Source of the DNA: Xanthobacteraceae bacterium
GTDB lineage: Bacteria; Pseudomonadota; Alphaproteobacteria; Rhizobiales; Xanthobacteraceae
Length of the DNA: 49,656 nucleotides
Direction of reading: 5' to 3'
NCBI GenBank assembly: GCA_030038415.1
Contig: JASHOX010000283.1
Coordinates: forward strand, 1-49,656
The position numbers were made by a program, and so were the translations under genes. This document shows, in pieces, positions 10,014 to 17,893 of this stretch (the stretch's first letter is position 1; each line of letters opens with the position of its first letter). The notes below the pieces were generated by a model. That model did no database searches. It saw nothing but the letters and a program-made list of their open reading frames with translations, and was not told the DNA's origin.

Positions 10014-10072
10014 GTCGAGCCTCCGGGGAATGAAACTTAGCGGCAGACTGGACGGGAATGCCCGCGAAGGCC

Positions 10073-10086
10073 TTGATCTAGGTCAA
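10073..10086. promoter_or_regulatory. FixK/FNR-type site between paoA-like gene and ABC exporter
   Basis: TTGATCTAGGTCAA. For the leftward aldehyde oxidoreductase operon it predicts a start near 10038 and a 25-nt leader. To the right it would give a start near 10121. Confidence 0.8.
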
Positions 10087-10124
10087 GTTCCGCTAAATCG
10101 CCTACTGTTAGCGGCGGGGCGGTT

Positions 10125-10138
10125 CTGACATGGATCAA
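10125..10138. promoter_or_regulatory. Second FixK/FNR-like site, for the HlyD gene
   Basis: CTGACATGGATCAA, one base off in the left arm. It predicts transcription from near 10173, 20 nt before the HlyD ATG at 10193. It overlaps the alternative ATG at 10130 and so argues against that start. Confidence 0.5.
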
Positions 10139-10192
10139 AGCGGTCATGCTCACGACTTGCATAATGTTACAGTTAATGCAGGAGACGATGCG

Positions 10193-11308
10193 ATGCACGC
10201 ACCGCTGGATCTCAAATCCAGGTTCGAAACCGTAGCCAAGACGGTAACCAAGACCTCGATGAAGCCGTGGCGGTCGATTCTCATTATAGCGATCGCGGCC
10301 GTCGGCATTGCCGCTTATCTTGGACGCGGCACGCTCGTCACCTGGTTCGGCGGCGGCTCGGCCGCACCTGTAATTTTCGTCTCCGGCAATATCGAAGCGC
10401 ATCAAAGCGTGCTCGGCTTCAAGACCGTGCAGTCGCGCATTGTGGAGTTGCCGTTCGACGAGGGGCAGTGGGTGGATGCCGGTACGTTGATCGCGCGGCT
10501 CGACGACAGTGACTACCGTCAGCAGGTGGCGGTCAACGAGGCGGGGCTCGAAGTGCAGCAGCGCCAGCTTGCCGCTGCGGAGCAGAACCTTGCGGCCGCT
10601 CAGCAAACGGTGGAGAGCGACGCCGCCGATCTTGTATTCCGGAAGCAGGAATACGATCGCGCCGATTTCCTGCTGCAAAAGGGCTCAGGCACCGTTGAAC
10701 AGCGCGACCTGACCTACGCCGCTTTGCGGCAATCGACCGCTGCGCATGAACGCGATGTGGCGCTGGAAAATGCCGCCGACCGGCAGGTCGAACTGGGCAA
10801 GGCATCGATCCACAACGCCGAGGAGACCCTCAAAATGTCGCAGATCGTGCTCGGCTATACCGTTTTGCGCGCACCGTTCTCGGGTGTGATCGAAGTGCGT
10901 CAGGCGGAACTCGGCGAGATCATGGTGCCGGGCACGCCGGTCGTGACGCTGGCCGACCTCGATCACGTCTGGTTGCGCGCTTACATCAACGAGACCGACA
11001 TCGGCAAAGTCCGTTACGGTCAGACGGCGACGGTCACCACGGATACCTATCCCGGAAGGAAGTATAAGGGCCGCGTCTCTTTTATCTCCAGCAATGCCGA
11101 ATTTACGCCAAAGAGCGTCGAGACCCACGCGGAGCGCGTAACGCTGGTTTATCGCATCCGCATCGACATCGACAACCCGTCGCACGAACTCGTCCCCGGC
11201 ATGCCGGCCGACGCGACGCTGCAAGCACTGCCACCGCGCGAGGCGACGAGGGCGCCCCAGACGGCGCCAACGGATGCGCCGAAGACTGCGCCGAAGACTG
11301 CGCCATGA
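10193..11308 (+). CDS. HlyD-family periplasmic adaptor of an ABC exporter (YbhG-like)
   Basis: A 371-residue membrane-fusion protein linking an inner-membrane ABC exporter to the periplasm. It has a single N-terminal membrane anchor (residues about 28-48), a biotinyl-lipoyl half domain, a long coiled-coil hairpin (residues about 85-215, rich in Gln, Ala and Glu), then the second lipoyl half (TVLRAPFSGVIEVRQ) and beta-barrel. The end is a low-complexity tail with a PKTA duplication. The ATG at 10193 has GGAG 8 nt upstream; the ATG at 10130 lacks a ribosome site. It heads a five-gene operon with the order of E. coli ybhG-ybhF-ybhS-ybhR. The substrate is unknown. Confidence 0.88.
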   Translation: MHAPLDLKSRFETVAKTVTKTSMKPWRSILIIAIAAVGIAAYLGRGTLVTWFGGGSAAPVIFVSGNIEAHQSVLGFKTVQSRIVELPFDEGQWVDAGTLIARLDDSDYRQQVAVNEAGLEVQQRQLAAAEQNLAAAQQTVESDAADLVFRKQEYDRADFLLQKGSGTVEQRDLTYAALRQSTAAHERDVALENAADRQVELGKASIHNAEETLKMSQIVLGYTVLRAPFSGVIEVRQAELGEIMVPGTPVVTLADLDHVWLRAYINETDIGKVRYGQTATVTTDTYPGRKYKGRVSFISSNAEFTPKSVETHAERVTLVYRIRIDIDNPSHELVPGMPADATLQALPPREATRAPQTAPTDAPKTAPKTAP

Positions 11309-11315
11309 ATGCGTC

Positions 11316-12260
11316 ATGAATGCGCCAGCGCGTCCGATCGTCGAAGCCAACGGCTTGATCAAACGCTTCGATGCCGTTGCCGCCGTCGATGGCTTGAGCT
11401 TCGCGGTCGACCGCGGCGAAATCTTCGGCCTGGTCGGGCCCGACGGCGCCGGCAAAACGGCGACGATGCGCATGCTTGCTGGCGTCATGCGACCTGATAG
11501 CGGTACGATCGTCATCGACGGCGTCGACGTTGTGGCCGATCCGGAGCAAGGCAAACAGCACATCAGCTATATGCCGCAACGGTTTGGTCTCTACGAGGAC
11601 CTGACCGTCGACGAAAACATTCGCTTTTACGCCGATCTTTTTGAGGTTCCGGCGACCGCTCGCGACCAGCGTGCAGACCGGCTGCTCGCCGCGTCGGGGA
11701 TGAGCCAATTCCGCTCGCGTCTTGCCGGTCAGCTCTCCGGCGGCATGAAGCAAAAGCTCGGCCTGACCTGCGCGCTCGTCCACACGCCGCGCATCCTGCT
11801 GCTTGACGAGCCGACCACCGGCGTCGATCCGGTCTCGCGGCGCGATTTCTGGCGCATCCTGTACGGCCTGCGCGAAGAAGGCGTGACCATTCTGATCTCG
11901 ACCGCCTACCTCGACGAGGCCGAACGCTGCAATCGCCTGGCGCTGCTGCATTCCGGACGCGTGCTTTATTGCGACTCCCCGGCCGCTCTGAAACGGCAGA
12001 TGCCAGGCGCGGTCCTCGCCGTCTCGTCGTCCGCTGGGCGCGAGGTGAGGGCGGCTATCGCCGGGCTTGACGGCGTCAGCAATGCGCTCTTGGTCGGCGA
12101 CGGCGTTCATGCCGTAGTTGACGATGCCGCTTTGCGGATTCCGCAACTGCGCGAGGTGTTGCAGCGGGCGAATGTTGCGTTCGCGGATATTGCGGTCGGC
12201 GAACCGAGCATCGAGGACGTGTTCGTCGCACTCCTTGAAAACGACAGGAGGCCGCGATGA
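11316..12260 (+). CDS. ABC exporter ATP-binding protein 1 (first half of YbhF-like)
   Basis: A 314-residue ATPase subunit for ABC-2 type permeases. It has Walker A GPDGAGKTA (Asp where Asn is usual, Thr for the common Ser), signature LSGGMKQKLG, Walker B LLLDEPTTGVDP and a switch region ending in STAYLDEAERC (Ala where His is usual). The missing switch His suggests reduced or atypical hydrolysis at this site; this is inference. The ATG at 11316 begins the family homology. The gene after it overlaps by 4 bp. In E. coli YbhF the two ATPases are one chain; here they are separate genes. Confidence 0.92.
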   Translation: MNAPARPIVEANGLIKRFDAVAAVDGLSFAVDRGEIFGLVGPDGAGKTATMRMLAGVMRPDSGTIVIDGVDVVADPEQGKQHISYMPQRFGLYEDLTVDENIRFYADLFEVPATARDQRADRLLAASGMSQFRSRLAGQLSGGMKQKLGLTCALVHTPRILLLDEPTTGVDPVSRRDFWRILYGLREEGVTILISTAYLDEAERCNRLALLHSGRVLYCDSPAALKRQMPGAVLAVSSSAGREVRAAIAGLDGVSNALLVGDGVHAVVDDAALRIPQLREVLQRANVAFADIAVGEPSIEDVFVALLENDRRPR

Positions 12261-13222
12261 ACGAACGCGCCGCGGCCGCACCGCAAATTATCGTCGAAGA
12301 CCTGGTCAAGCGGTTCGGCTCTTTCATTGCCGTCGACGACGTCAGTTTTCGCATCGGCCGCGGCGAGATCATGGGTTTCCTCGGCCCGAATGGCGCCGGC
12401 AAGTCGACCATCATTCGTATTCTCTGCGGTCTGCTGCGCCCGACCGCGGGCCGCGCGCTCGTCGCCGGCATCGACGTAGCGGAGGATCCCGAAGGGGTGC
12501 GTGAGCATATCGGCTACATGTCGCAGAAATTCTCGCTCTACCGCGACCTCAGCGTCGAAGAGAATTTGAGATTTTTCGGCGGCATCTACCGCGTGCCGCA
12601 CGGAGAGCTTGCCGAGCGGATGCGCTTTGCCATCGACATGGCGGGGCTTACCGGCCGCGAGAAGGCATTGGTCTCGACCCTTGCCGGCGGCTGGCAGCAA
12701 CGGCTGGCGCTCGGTTGCGCAGTGCTGCACCGGCCGCCGATTCTGTTTCTCGACGAGCCGACTTCGGGGGTCGAACCGACCTCGCGGCGGCGGTTTTGGG
12801 ATCTCATTCACACGCTCGCCGCCGACGGAGTCTCGGTATTGGTTTCGACCCACTACATGGACGAAGCCGAATATTGCCACCGCGCCGCCCTCATCAATCA
12901 GGGCCGGCTGATCGCTGTCGGTAGCCCGGATGAGCTCAAACACACCTCGCTCGGCGGCGAGCTGTTGCTGCTCGAATGCGAAAATCTCGGGCCGACGCTC
13001 GCGGCACTGACCGGTGCGCCGGGCGTGCTTGATTGCTCGGTGTTCGGCAACGCACTTCATGTCCTGGTCGGCGACGCCGAGCGCAGCCTTGGCGAGTTGC
13101 CCGGATTTCTCGAAGCCAAAAGCCTGCGGATCATCCGTCTCGAGCGTATCCGTCCATCGCTTGAAGATGTCTTCGTGCAGCTCATCGCCCGCGATCTCGC
13201 CAAGCGGAGGATCGCGGCATGA
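12257..13222 (+). CDS. ABC exporter ATP-binding protein 2 (second half of YbhF-like)
   Basis: A 321-residue ATPase partner of the preceding gene. Walker A is canonical (GPNGAGKST), Walker B is LFLDEPTSGVEP and the switch region keeps its His in STHYMDEAEYC. The signature, however, is LAGGWQQRLALG, off the LSGGQ consensus. Together the two subunits look like an asymmetric pair: one with a poor switch but a good signature, the other the reverse. Start and stop overlap the neighbours as ATGA junctions on both sides, so translation is probably coupled and subunit ratios fixed. Confidence 0.92.
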   Translation: MNERAAAAPQIIVEDLVKRFGSFIAVDDVSFRIGRGEIMGFLGPNGAGKSTIIRILCGLLRPTAGRALVAGIDVAEDPEGVREHIGYMSQKFSLYRDLSVEENLRFFGGIYRVPHGELAERMRFAIDMAGLTGREKALVSTLAGGWQQRLALGCAVLHRPPILFLDEPTSGVEPTSRRRFWDLIHTLAADGVSVLVSTHYMDEAEYCHRAALINQGRLIAVGSPDELKHTSLGGELLLLECENLGPTLAALTGAPGVLDCSVFGNALHVLVGDAERSLGELPGFLEAKSLRIIRLERIRPSLEDVFVQLIARDLAKRRIAA

Positions 13223-14355
13223 ATTTCCGTCGACTCAAGGCCATCGCCGTCAAAGAGGTCCTGCAGATCTGGCGCGATCCACGCAGCCTGATGATCGCAC
13301 TATTGCTGCCATTCACGCAGATGTTCCTGCTCGGCTATGGCGTGAACCTCGACCTCAAGCACATTCCGGTCTGCACCTTCGACCGCGAAGGGAGTCAATT
13401 AAGCCAGGATCTGTTCAAGCGTTTCCAGGCCTCGCAATACTTCGCCATTGCGCGGAATCTGCGGAGCTATGCCGAGCTTGTGGCGGCGATCGACAGAGCG
13501 GATTGCAATATCGCCATCGTCGTGCCGCCGGATTTCTCGGAGCGCCTGAACGATACCGGGACCGCCTCGGTGCAGGCCGTTCTCGACGGCACCGACGATA
13601 ACACCGCCAATATCGCCTATGGTTACGCCGCCGCCGTGGTCAACGGCTTTTCCAACAACGTTCAGGTATCCTGGACCGACCGCCAGGGCAGGCCGCTGCA
13701 GCAAATCCAGCCGATGGTGGTACAGTCGCGGGTCTGGTTCAACGAAGATCTCGAAAGCCGCAATTTCATCATTCCCGGACTGGTCGCGGTCATCATGGCG
13801 CTGGTTGGTGCGCAGCTCACCTCCCTGACCATTTCGCGGGAATGGGAGCGCGGCACGATGGAGCTACTTATCTCCACGCCGGTCAAACCAAGCGAGTTGA
13901 TGTTCGGCAAGCTGGCTCCGTATCTCGTGCTCGGTTGGATCGATGCCGCGTTTTGCCTATCGCTCGCGGCGCTTTGGTTCGAGGTACCCTATCGCGGAAC
14001 GCTGTTTGCGCTGTTCGTCACGACGTCGCTGTTTATCCTGGTCGTTCTCAGCATCGGCTATTTGCTGTCGGTGCTGATCCGCAGCCAGATCGGCGCCAGC
14101 CAGATTGCCTTGGTGGCAACCATGCTGCCGACGACGCTGCTGTCGGGTTATGTCTTTCCGATCGACCAGATGCCCAAGGTGATACAGGGGATCACCTATC
14201 TGATTTATGCGCGCTACTACGTCGCGATCGTTAAAGATCTGTTCCTTAAAGGTTCAAGCATCGCTGAAATGACTACGCCGATCCTGTTCTTGGTCGTCTA
14301 TACGACGGCCGTCATGATTCTCGCTGCTCACGCGTTCCGCAAGCGATTGGATTGA
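13219..14355 (+). CDS. ABC-2 type permease (YbhS/YhhJ-like)
   Basis: A 378-residue inner-membrane permease with the ABC2_membrane_3 plan: an N-terminal helix (MIALLLPFTQMFLLGYGV), a large periplasmic domain (residues about 45-175), then five further membrane helices. The family motif REWERGTMELLISTPVKPSELM comes before the helix bundle, and LLSGYVFPIDQMPKVIQ near the end is typical. It overlaps the ATPase gene by 4 bp. Its partner permease follows after 15 bp, so the two probably form a heterodimer. Confidence 0.92.
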   Translation: MNFRRLKAIAVKEVLQIWRDPRSLMIALLLPFTQMFLLGYGVNLDLKHIPVCTFDREGSQLSQDLFKRFQASQYFAIARNLRSYAELVAAIDRADCNIAIVVPPDFSERLNDTGTASVQAVLDGTDDNTANIAYGYAAAVVNGFSNNVQVSWTDRQGRPLQQIQPMVVQSRVWFNEDLESRNFIIPGLVAVIMALVGAQLTSLTISREWERGTMELLISTPVKPSELMFGKLAPYLVLGWIDAAFCLSLAALWFEVPYRGTLFALFVTTSLFILVVLSIGYLLSVLIRSQIGASQIALVATMLPTTLLSGYVFPIDQMPKVIQGITYLIYARYYVAIVKDLFLKGSSIAEMTTPILFLVVYTTAVMILAAHAFRKRLD

Positions 14356-14370
14356 GTGAAGGACTGATCG

Positions 14371-15504
14371 ATGTTCGGCCGTATCATCGCTATCGTCATC
14401 AAGGAGCTGATCGAGCTTAAGCGTGACAAGGCTGCCCGATTCCATTTGGTCGTGCCGATCATCGCGCAAATGGTGCTGTTCGGCTATGCCGCGACGTTTG
14501 AAGTCTATCATGTCTCCACCGTCGTGCTTGATCTTGATCATTCGCAGGAAAGTCGCGATTTGTTGTCGCGTTATGCCTTCAGCCGACGCTTCGATATTGT
14601 CAAGGTTGCGCAGACCCAACAACAAGTGACCGACACGATCGACCACAGCAACGCGGCGGTTGCGCTCGTCATCCATGCCGGTTTCGCCGAGCTCCTGCGC
14701 AAGGGGCAGAGCGCGCCGCTGCAAGTCGTTGTCGATGGCACCAATTCCAACACGGCGCTGATCGCGCTTGGTTACGTCGATACGATCGCGAACGAATTCG
14801 CCGAGGATTACGCCAAACAGTTGGCGCAGAGCACGCTTGGCGTGCACGGCATGCGTCAGGTCGAGGTGACGCTCGAGCAGCGGCCGTGGTTCAATGAGGA
14901 TCTTAACGGCCAGTGGTTCTTCGTGCCGGGCCTGATCGGTACGCTGTTGCTCGTCGTCATCGTCAATCTTACTGCTTTCGCGATCGTGCGCGAACGCGAG
15001 GTCGGCACGCTCGAGCAAGTCATGGTTTCGCCGATCAGGCCAGCCGAGCTTATTTTCGGCAAGACGGTACCGTTCTTTCTGGTCGGCCTGGGTGAAGTCG
15101 CGCTTGTCGTTGCCGTGGCCATCTTCTGGTTTCAGGTGCCGTTCGTTGGCAATCCTTTGGTACTGCTGTCGGGAACAGCGCTCTATTTGCTCAGCACGCT
15201 CGCGCTCGGTTTGCTAATTTCGACGGTATGCGCGACCCAACAACAGGCCTTCGCCACGAACTTCTTTGTTCTCACGCCGTTTTTCATCTTGTCCGGGTTC
15301 AGCTTTCCGATTTCCAGCATGCCGAAGATTTTGCAATGGATGACGTATGCGAACCCGCTGCGTTATTATCTGGTTGTCATCCGCGGGACATTTCTCAAGG
15401 GTATCGGGTTGAACGTTCTGTGGCCGCAGCTCGCGGCCATGGCCGCCATTGCCGCCGTTCTGCTGACGACGAGTATTCTCCGGTTCCGCAAATCGCTCGA
15501 ATGA
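14371..15504 (+). CDS. ABC-2 type permease (YbhR-like)
   Basis: A 377-residue permease paralogous to the gene before it and built the same way: helix 1 (FHLVVPIIAQMVLFGYA), a periplasmic domain with DGTNSNTALIALGY, and a C-terminal bundle after REREVGTLEQVMVSPIRP. The end motif ILSGFSFPISSMPKILQW matches YbhR/YhhJ relatives. It closes the exporter operon. In E. coli, YbhFSR is linked to drug and cation export; what is exported here is not known. The hsp20 gene follows after 100 bp with its own promoter. Confidence 0.92.
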   Translation: MFGRIIAIVIKELIELKRDKAARFHLVVPIIAQMVLFGYAATFEVYHVSTVVLDLDHSQESRDLLSRYAFSRRFDIVKVAQTQQQVTDTIDHSNAAVALVIHAGFAELLRKGQSAPLQVVVDGTNSNTALIALGYVDTIANEFAEDYAKQLAQSTLGVHGMRQVEVTLEQRPWFNEDLNGQWFFVPGLIGTLLLVVIVNLTAFAIVREREVGTLEQVMVSPIRPAELIFGKTVPFFLVGLGEVALVVAVAIFWFQVPFVGNPLVLLSGTALYLLSTLALGLLISTVCATQQQAFATNFFVLTPFFILSGFSFPISSMPKILQWMTYANPLRYYLVVIRGTFLKGIGLNVLWPQLAAMAAIAAVLLTTSILRFRKSLE

Positions 15505-15529
15505 GCGGCCCTAATTTTGCTGTGAAAGA

Positions 15530-15543
15530 TTGATACAGATCAA
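15530..15543. promoter_or_regulatory. FixK/FNR-type site for hsp20
   Basis: TTGATACAGATCAA, a perfect TTGAT-N4-ATCAA site. The predicted start of transcription is near 15578, 27 nt before the ATG, with an AAATAC-like -10 element. No heat-shock (CIRCE or sigma-32-like) element was noticed in this spacer. Confidence 0.8.
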
Positions 15544-15604
15544 CGTCGGGTGAGGTAGTCTGAGGCAGAAATACGCCACTGCTATTCATCTTGGAGGATG
15601 TGTC

Positions 15605-16132
15605 ATGGCCGAACCCACTAAACTACCTGTAAAAACCGAGAAGGCTGCCGCACCCGCGGAGATGTGGACGCCGTTTGAAAGCCTGCGTCGCGAGATCGAC
15701 CGCTTGTTCGAGGACTTCGACGGCGGCTTCTTCCGTTCGCCGTTTCGCCGCTCCACGTTCGACGTTGCCCCGTTCTGGCGCCGCGAAATCAAATGGCCGG
15801 CTATGCCGGCGGTCGATGTTACCGACACCGAGAAAGCCTACGAGATCACCGCCGATCTGCCCGGCATGGACGAGAAGAATATCGAGGTGAAGGTCTCCGG
15901 CGGCGTCCTGACTATCAAGGGCGAGAGGCGGGAGGAGAAAGAAGAAAAGAAGAAGGATTATTACCTGCACGAGCGCGAATACGGCTCGTTCGAGCGGTCC
16001 TTCCAAGTGCCGGAAGGCGTCGATGCCGACAAGATCGATGCCAGCTTCAAGAAGGGCGTGCTCACCGTGACGCTGCCGAAGAAGCCGGAAGCCCAGAAGG
16101 CGGCGAAGAAGATCGAAGTCAAGGCGGCCTGA
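15605..16132 (+). CDS. Hsp20 small heat-shock protein
   Basis: A 175-residue alpha-crystallin-type chaperone that holds unfolding proteins without ATP. The N-terminal arm is rich in Phe, Arg and Trp (LFEDFDGGFFRSPFRR). The crystallin domain runs from about residue 63 (PAVDVTDTEKAYEITADLPG) to the signature GVLTVTLPKKP at about 150. An acidic/basic stretch (RREEKEEKKKDYY) lies in the middle loop. A strong GGAGG site precedes the ATG. The promoter is FixK/FNR-like rather than heat-shock-like, so this copy may be a low-oxygen or stationary-phase chaperone. Confidence 0.95.
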   Translation: MAEPTKLPVKTEKAAAPAEMWTPFESLRREIDRLFEDFDGGFFRSPFRRSTFDVAPFWRREIKWPAMPAVDVTDTEKAYEITADLPGMDEKNIEVKVSGGVLTIKGERREEKEEKKKDYYLHEREYGSFERSFQVPEGVDADKIDASFKKGVLTVTLPKKPEAQKAAKKIEVKAA

Positions 16133-16160
16133 TTATTATAAGTCACGGCGGCGACATTGG

Positions 16161-16196
16161 TTGCCTCGGTTCGCCCGATTCGGCGGACCGGGGCAA
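16161..16196 (+). terminator. Long hairpin after hsp20, probable terminator or mRNA-end structure
   Basis: A 15-bp stem (16161-16175 with 16182-16196, two G-U pairs) with a 6-nt loop starts 28 bp after the hsp20 stop. There is no U-run after it, so it may stop transcription with help, or protect the mRNA 3' end. Confidence 0.5.
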
Positions 16197-16356
16197 TGCA
16201 TTCTTCGGATGAAATAGAACAGCATTCGCAGAGATTTATGGAAGAAATTGACTTCTCCCCATAGAATTCCTTCTTGCGTCGGATTCCTGACATTCCGTTG
16301 GATTAACGTGTAAACTAAAAGCGCGCGTGAAATGCTCAATGGGTATGGAGGCGATT

Positions 16357-16521
16357 ATGGATAAGTTTGTCCAACGCCTGAATATCGAGCACTACACTCG
16401 GTTATTGCAGACTGTTACCGATGAGAAGGAACGGGAGCGGATCCGCAAGTTGCTTGCCGAAGAAATAGAGAAGAAACCCAACGGCAGCGAAAACGATCTG
16501 CCTTCCCGTGGAGCGCGATAA
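16357..16521 (+). CDS. 54-aa helical protein with an NIxHYxxLL module
   Basis: A small, charged, predicted all-helical protein of unknown function. GGAG 6 nt before the ATG at 16357 supports this start over a GTG at 16327. Its core, FVQRLNIEHYTRLL then DEKERERIRKLLAEE, closely matches the C-terminal end of the MASE4 sensor at 37170-38270 (FIRRQNIAHYRSLL, then DEGQRRSIEKLLDEE). The shared pattern is F-[VI]-x-R-x-N-I-x-H-Y-x(2)-L-L, then I-x-K-L-L-x-E-E. This suggests a helical hairpin used for protein contacts. The gene stands alone between hsp20 and the convergent acetyltransferase gene. Confidence 0.75.
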   Translation: MDKFVQRLNIEHYTRLLQTVTDEKERERIRKLLAEEIEKKPNGSENDLPSRGAR

Positions 16522-16603
16522 GGTCTTCCGGCTGAGGCTGTCGTCATTGCCTTTTCCGGCAGGCCGCTATCGCGCGTAGCCTGATATGCGGTCGGTTGCC
16601 AGT

Positions 16604-17755
16604 TCAGACGCGGATGAAGATTTTGTGACGATATAGGAAGCCGGCGAGCATCACAGCTAGAATCAGGGCCGTGAGATTGATGACAAAACCGCCGGCGCCC
16701 TGGGCAATGACGCGGTCGAGCAAGCTTGAAAAGTCGCCGCCAACGAGGCGTGCCGCGATCGACCAGAAATTGATGACGTCGTTGAGAAAATAGAGCGCCA
16801 GCGCATTGGCTCCGACCCATAGAAAGACTGTCGCCCAGCGCCGCCATTGCCAGACATCGATGATCTGATGCATCAGCGCCAACATGATCGCGGAGTAGCC
16901 GGCCGTGACCAGGACGAATGACGACGTCCAGATCGCTTTTATGACCGGGAACTGCAGCGCCCAGAGGTAGCCGACGAGGACGAGAAGGCACCCCCCACCG
17001 ATCAGCCACAACGTCTTTTGCTGCTCACCGACGCGATCATCGCGCAACAGCAGGCCGGCAAAAACGCCGAACAGGCAGGTGCCGACCGCCGGCAGCGTGC
17101 TCAGCATGCCTTCAGGATCGCGGGTGACGTCCCACAATCGGCCCGGCAGATAGTTGTAATCGATCCAGTTGGCGAGATTGGCGTCAGCACCGTATGAGCC
17201 GGCGCCGATTCCCGGAACCGGGACGAAGGTCAGCAACGCCCAGTAACCTACCAAAAGAACAACGACGGCGGCAGCCAAGCCCCGTAGATTGAAGTTCAAA
17301 AACATCAGCGCCGTGAAAAAGTAGCAAAGCGCGATCCGCTGCAATACCCCAAGCAGGCGGATGTCCCCCCAGTGCCCGCTGATGCCGCCGTAAGCGATGA
17401 GCCCCAACACGTACAGCAATAGCGACCGGCGCAGCACTCGCAGATGAGCCTTGGCCCTGCCTTCGCGTTCGACCAGGCGCGGCAGCGAAAGCACGACCGA
17501 GACACCGGTCAGGAAGACGAACAACGGAAAGATCAAATCGTAAAATCTAAGCCCTTCCCAGGCGACATGCTGAAATTGCGTGCCCAAAAAGCCGCCAGCG
17601 GCATGAACGAGGGGACCCTTGCCCTCCGACATTTGCGCGAGCGCCACCATCGCACCGTCGAACCCCATGATCCAAAACATGTTTAAGCCCCGAAGCGCAT
17701 CGACCGACGCGATGCGGGGCGAGTGGATGACGGATGGCAAGTCGACGTAGCGCAT
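16604..17755 (-). CDS. HGSNAT/DUF5009-like membrane acetyltransferase
   Basis: A 383-residue multi-pass membrane protein of the family that includes heparan-alpha-glucosaminide N-acetyltransferase and bacterial NagX-like proteins, which move acetyl groups across the membrane to sugars. The diagnostic N-terminus is RIASVDALRGLNMFWIMGFDG, followed by a helix with FPLFVFLTGVSVVLSLPRL. About ten hydrophobic segments follow. I prefer the ATG at 17755; a TTG at 17773 is also possible and neither has a strong ribosome site. The FixK/FNR-like site at 17840-17853 and a TTTATA -10 element fit a 50-nt leader. A PIG-L-type deacetylase gene lies just upstream. Confidence 0.82.
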   Translation of the reverse strand: MRYVDLPSVIHSPRIASVDALRGLNMFWIMGFDGAMVALAQMSEGKGPLVHAAGGFLGTQFQHVAWEGLRFYDLIFPLFVFLTGVSVVLSLPRLVEREGRAKAHLRVLRRSLLLYVLGLIAYGGISGHWGDIRLLGVLQRIALCYFFTALMFLNFNLRGLAAAVVVLLVGYWALLTFVPVPGIGAGSYGADANLANWIDYNYLPGRLWDVTRDPEGMLSTLPAVGTCLFGVFAGLLLRDDRVGEQQKTLWLIGGGCLLVLVGYLWALQFPVIKAIWTSSFVLVTAGYSAIMLALMHQIIDVWQWRRWATVFLWVGANALALYFLNDVINFWSIAARLVGGDFSSLLDRVIAQGAGGFVINLTALILAVMLAGFLYRHKIFIRV

Positions 17756-17839
17756 CGGATTTCGTTCTTGCAAGCAAATCCGGTGCCGGACTTCGGACCC
17801 AGAACGCTATAAAGCCTATCGAGAAATGCCGATTTCGTC

Positions 17840-17853
17840 TTGAGCTACGTCAA
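17840..17853. promoter_or_regulatory. FixK/FNR-like site for the membrane acetyltransferase
   Basis: TTGAGCTACGTCAA. With the activator at -41.5 the leftward start is near 17805, and TTTATA at 17808-17813 (minus strand) is a reasonable -10 element. Confidence 0.55.
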
Positions 17854-17893
17854 CCGTCGCCGGCGCCCCGGCGGCCGCCCGAGCGGTCTTGCC

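Noticed and set aside
11260..11326. Short tandem repeats at the HlyD end and the ATPase start
   Set aside because: Two-copy repeats of 11-12 bp in coding DNA; they lengthen a low-complexity tail and need no special explanation.
11103..13060. Two long frames opposite the ABC exporter ATPases
   Set aside because: Shadows of genes with intact Walker and signature motifs and overlapping ATGA junctions.
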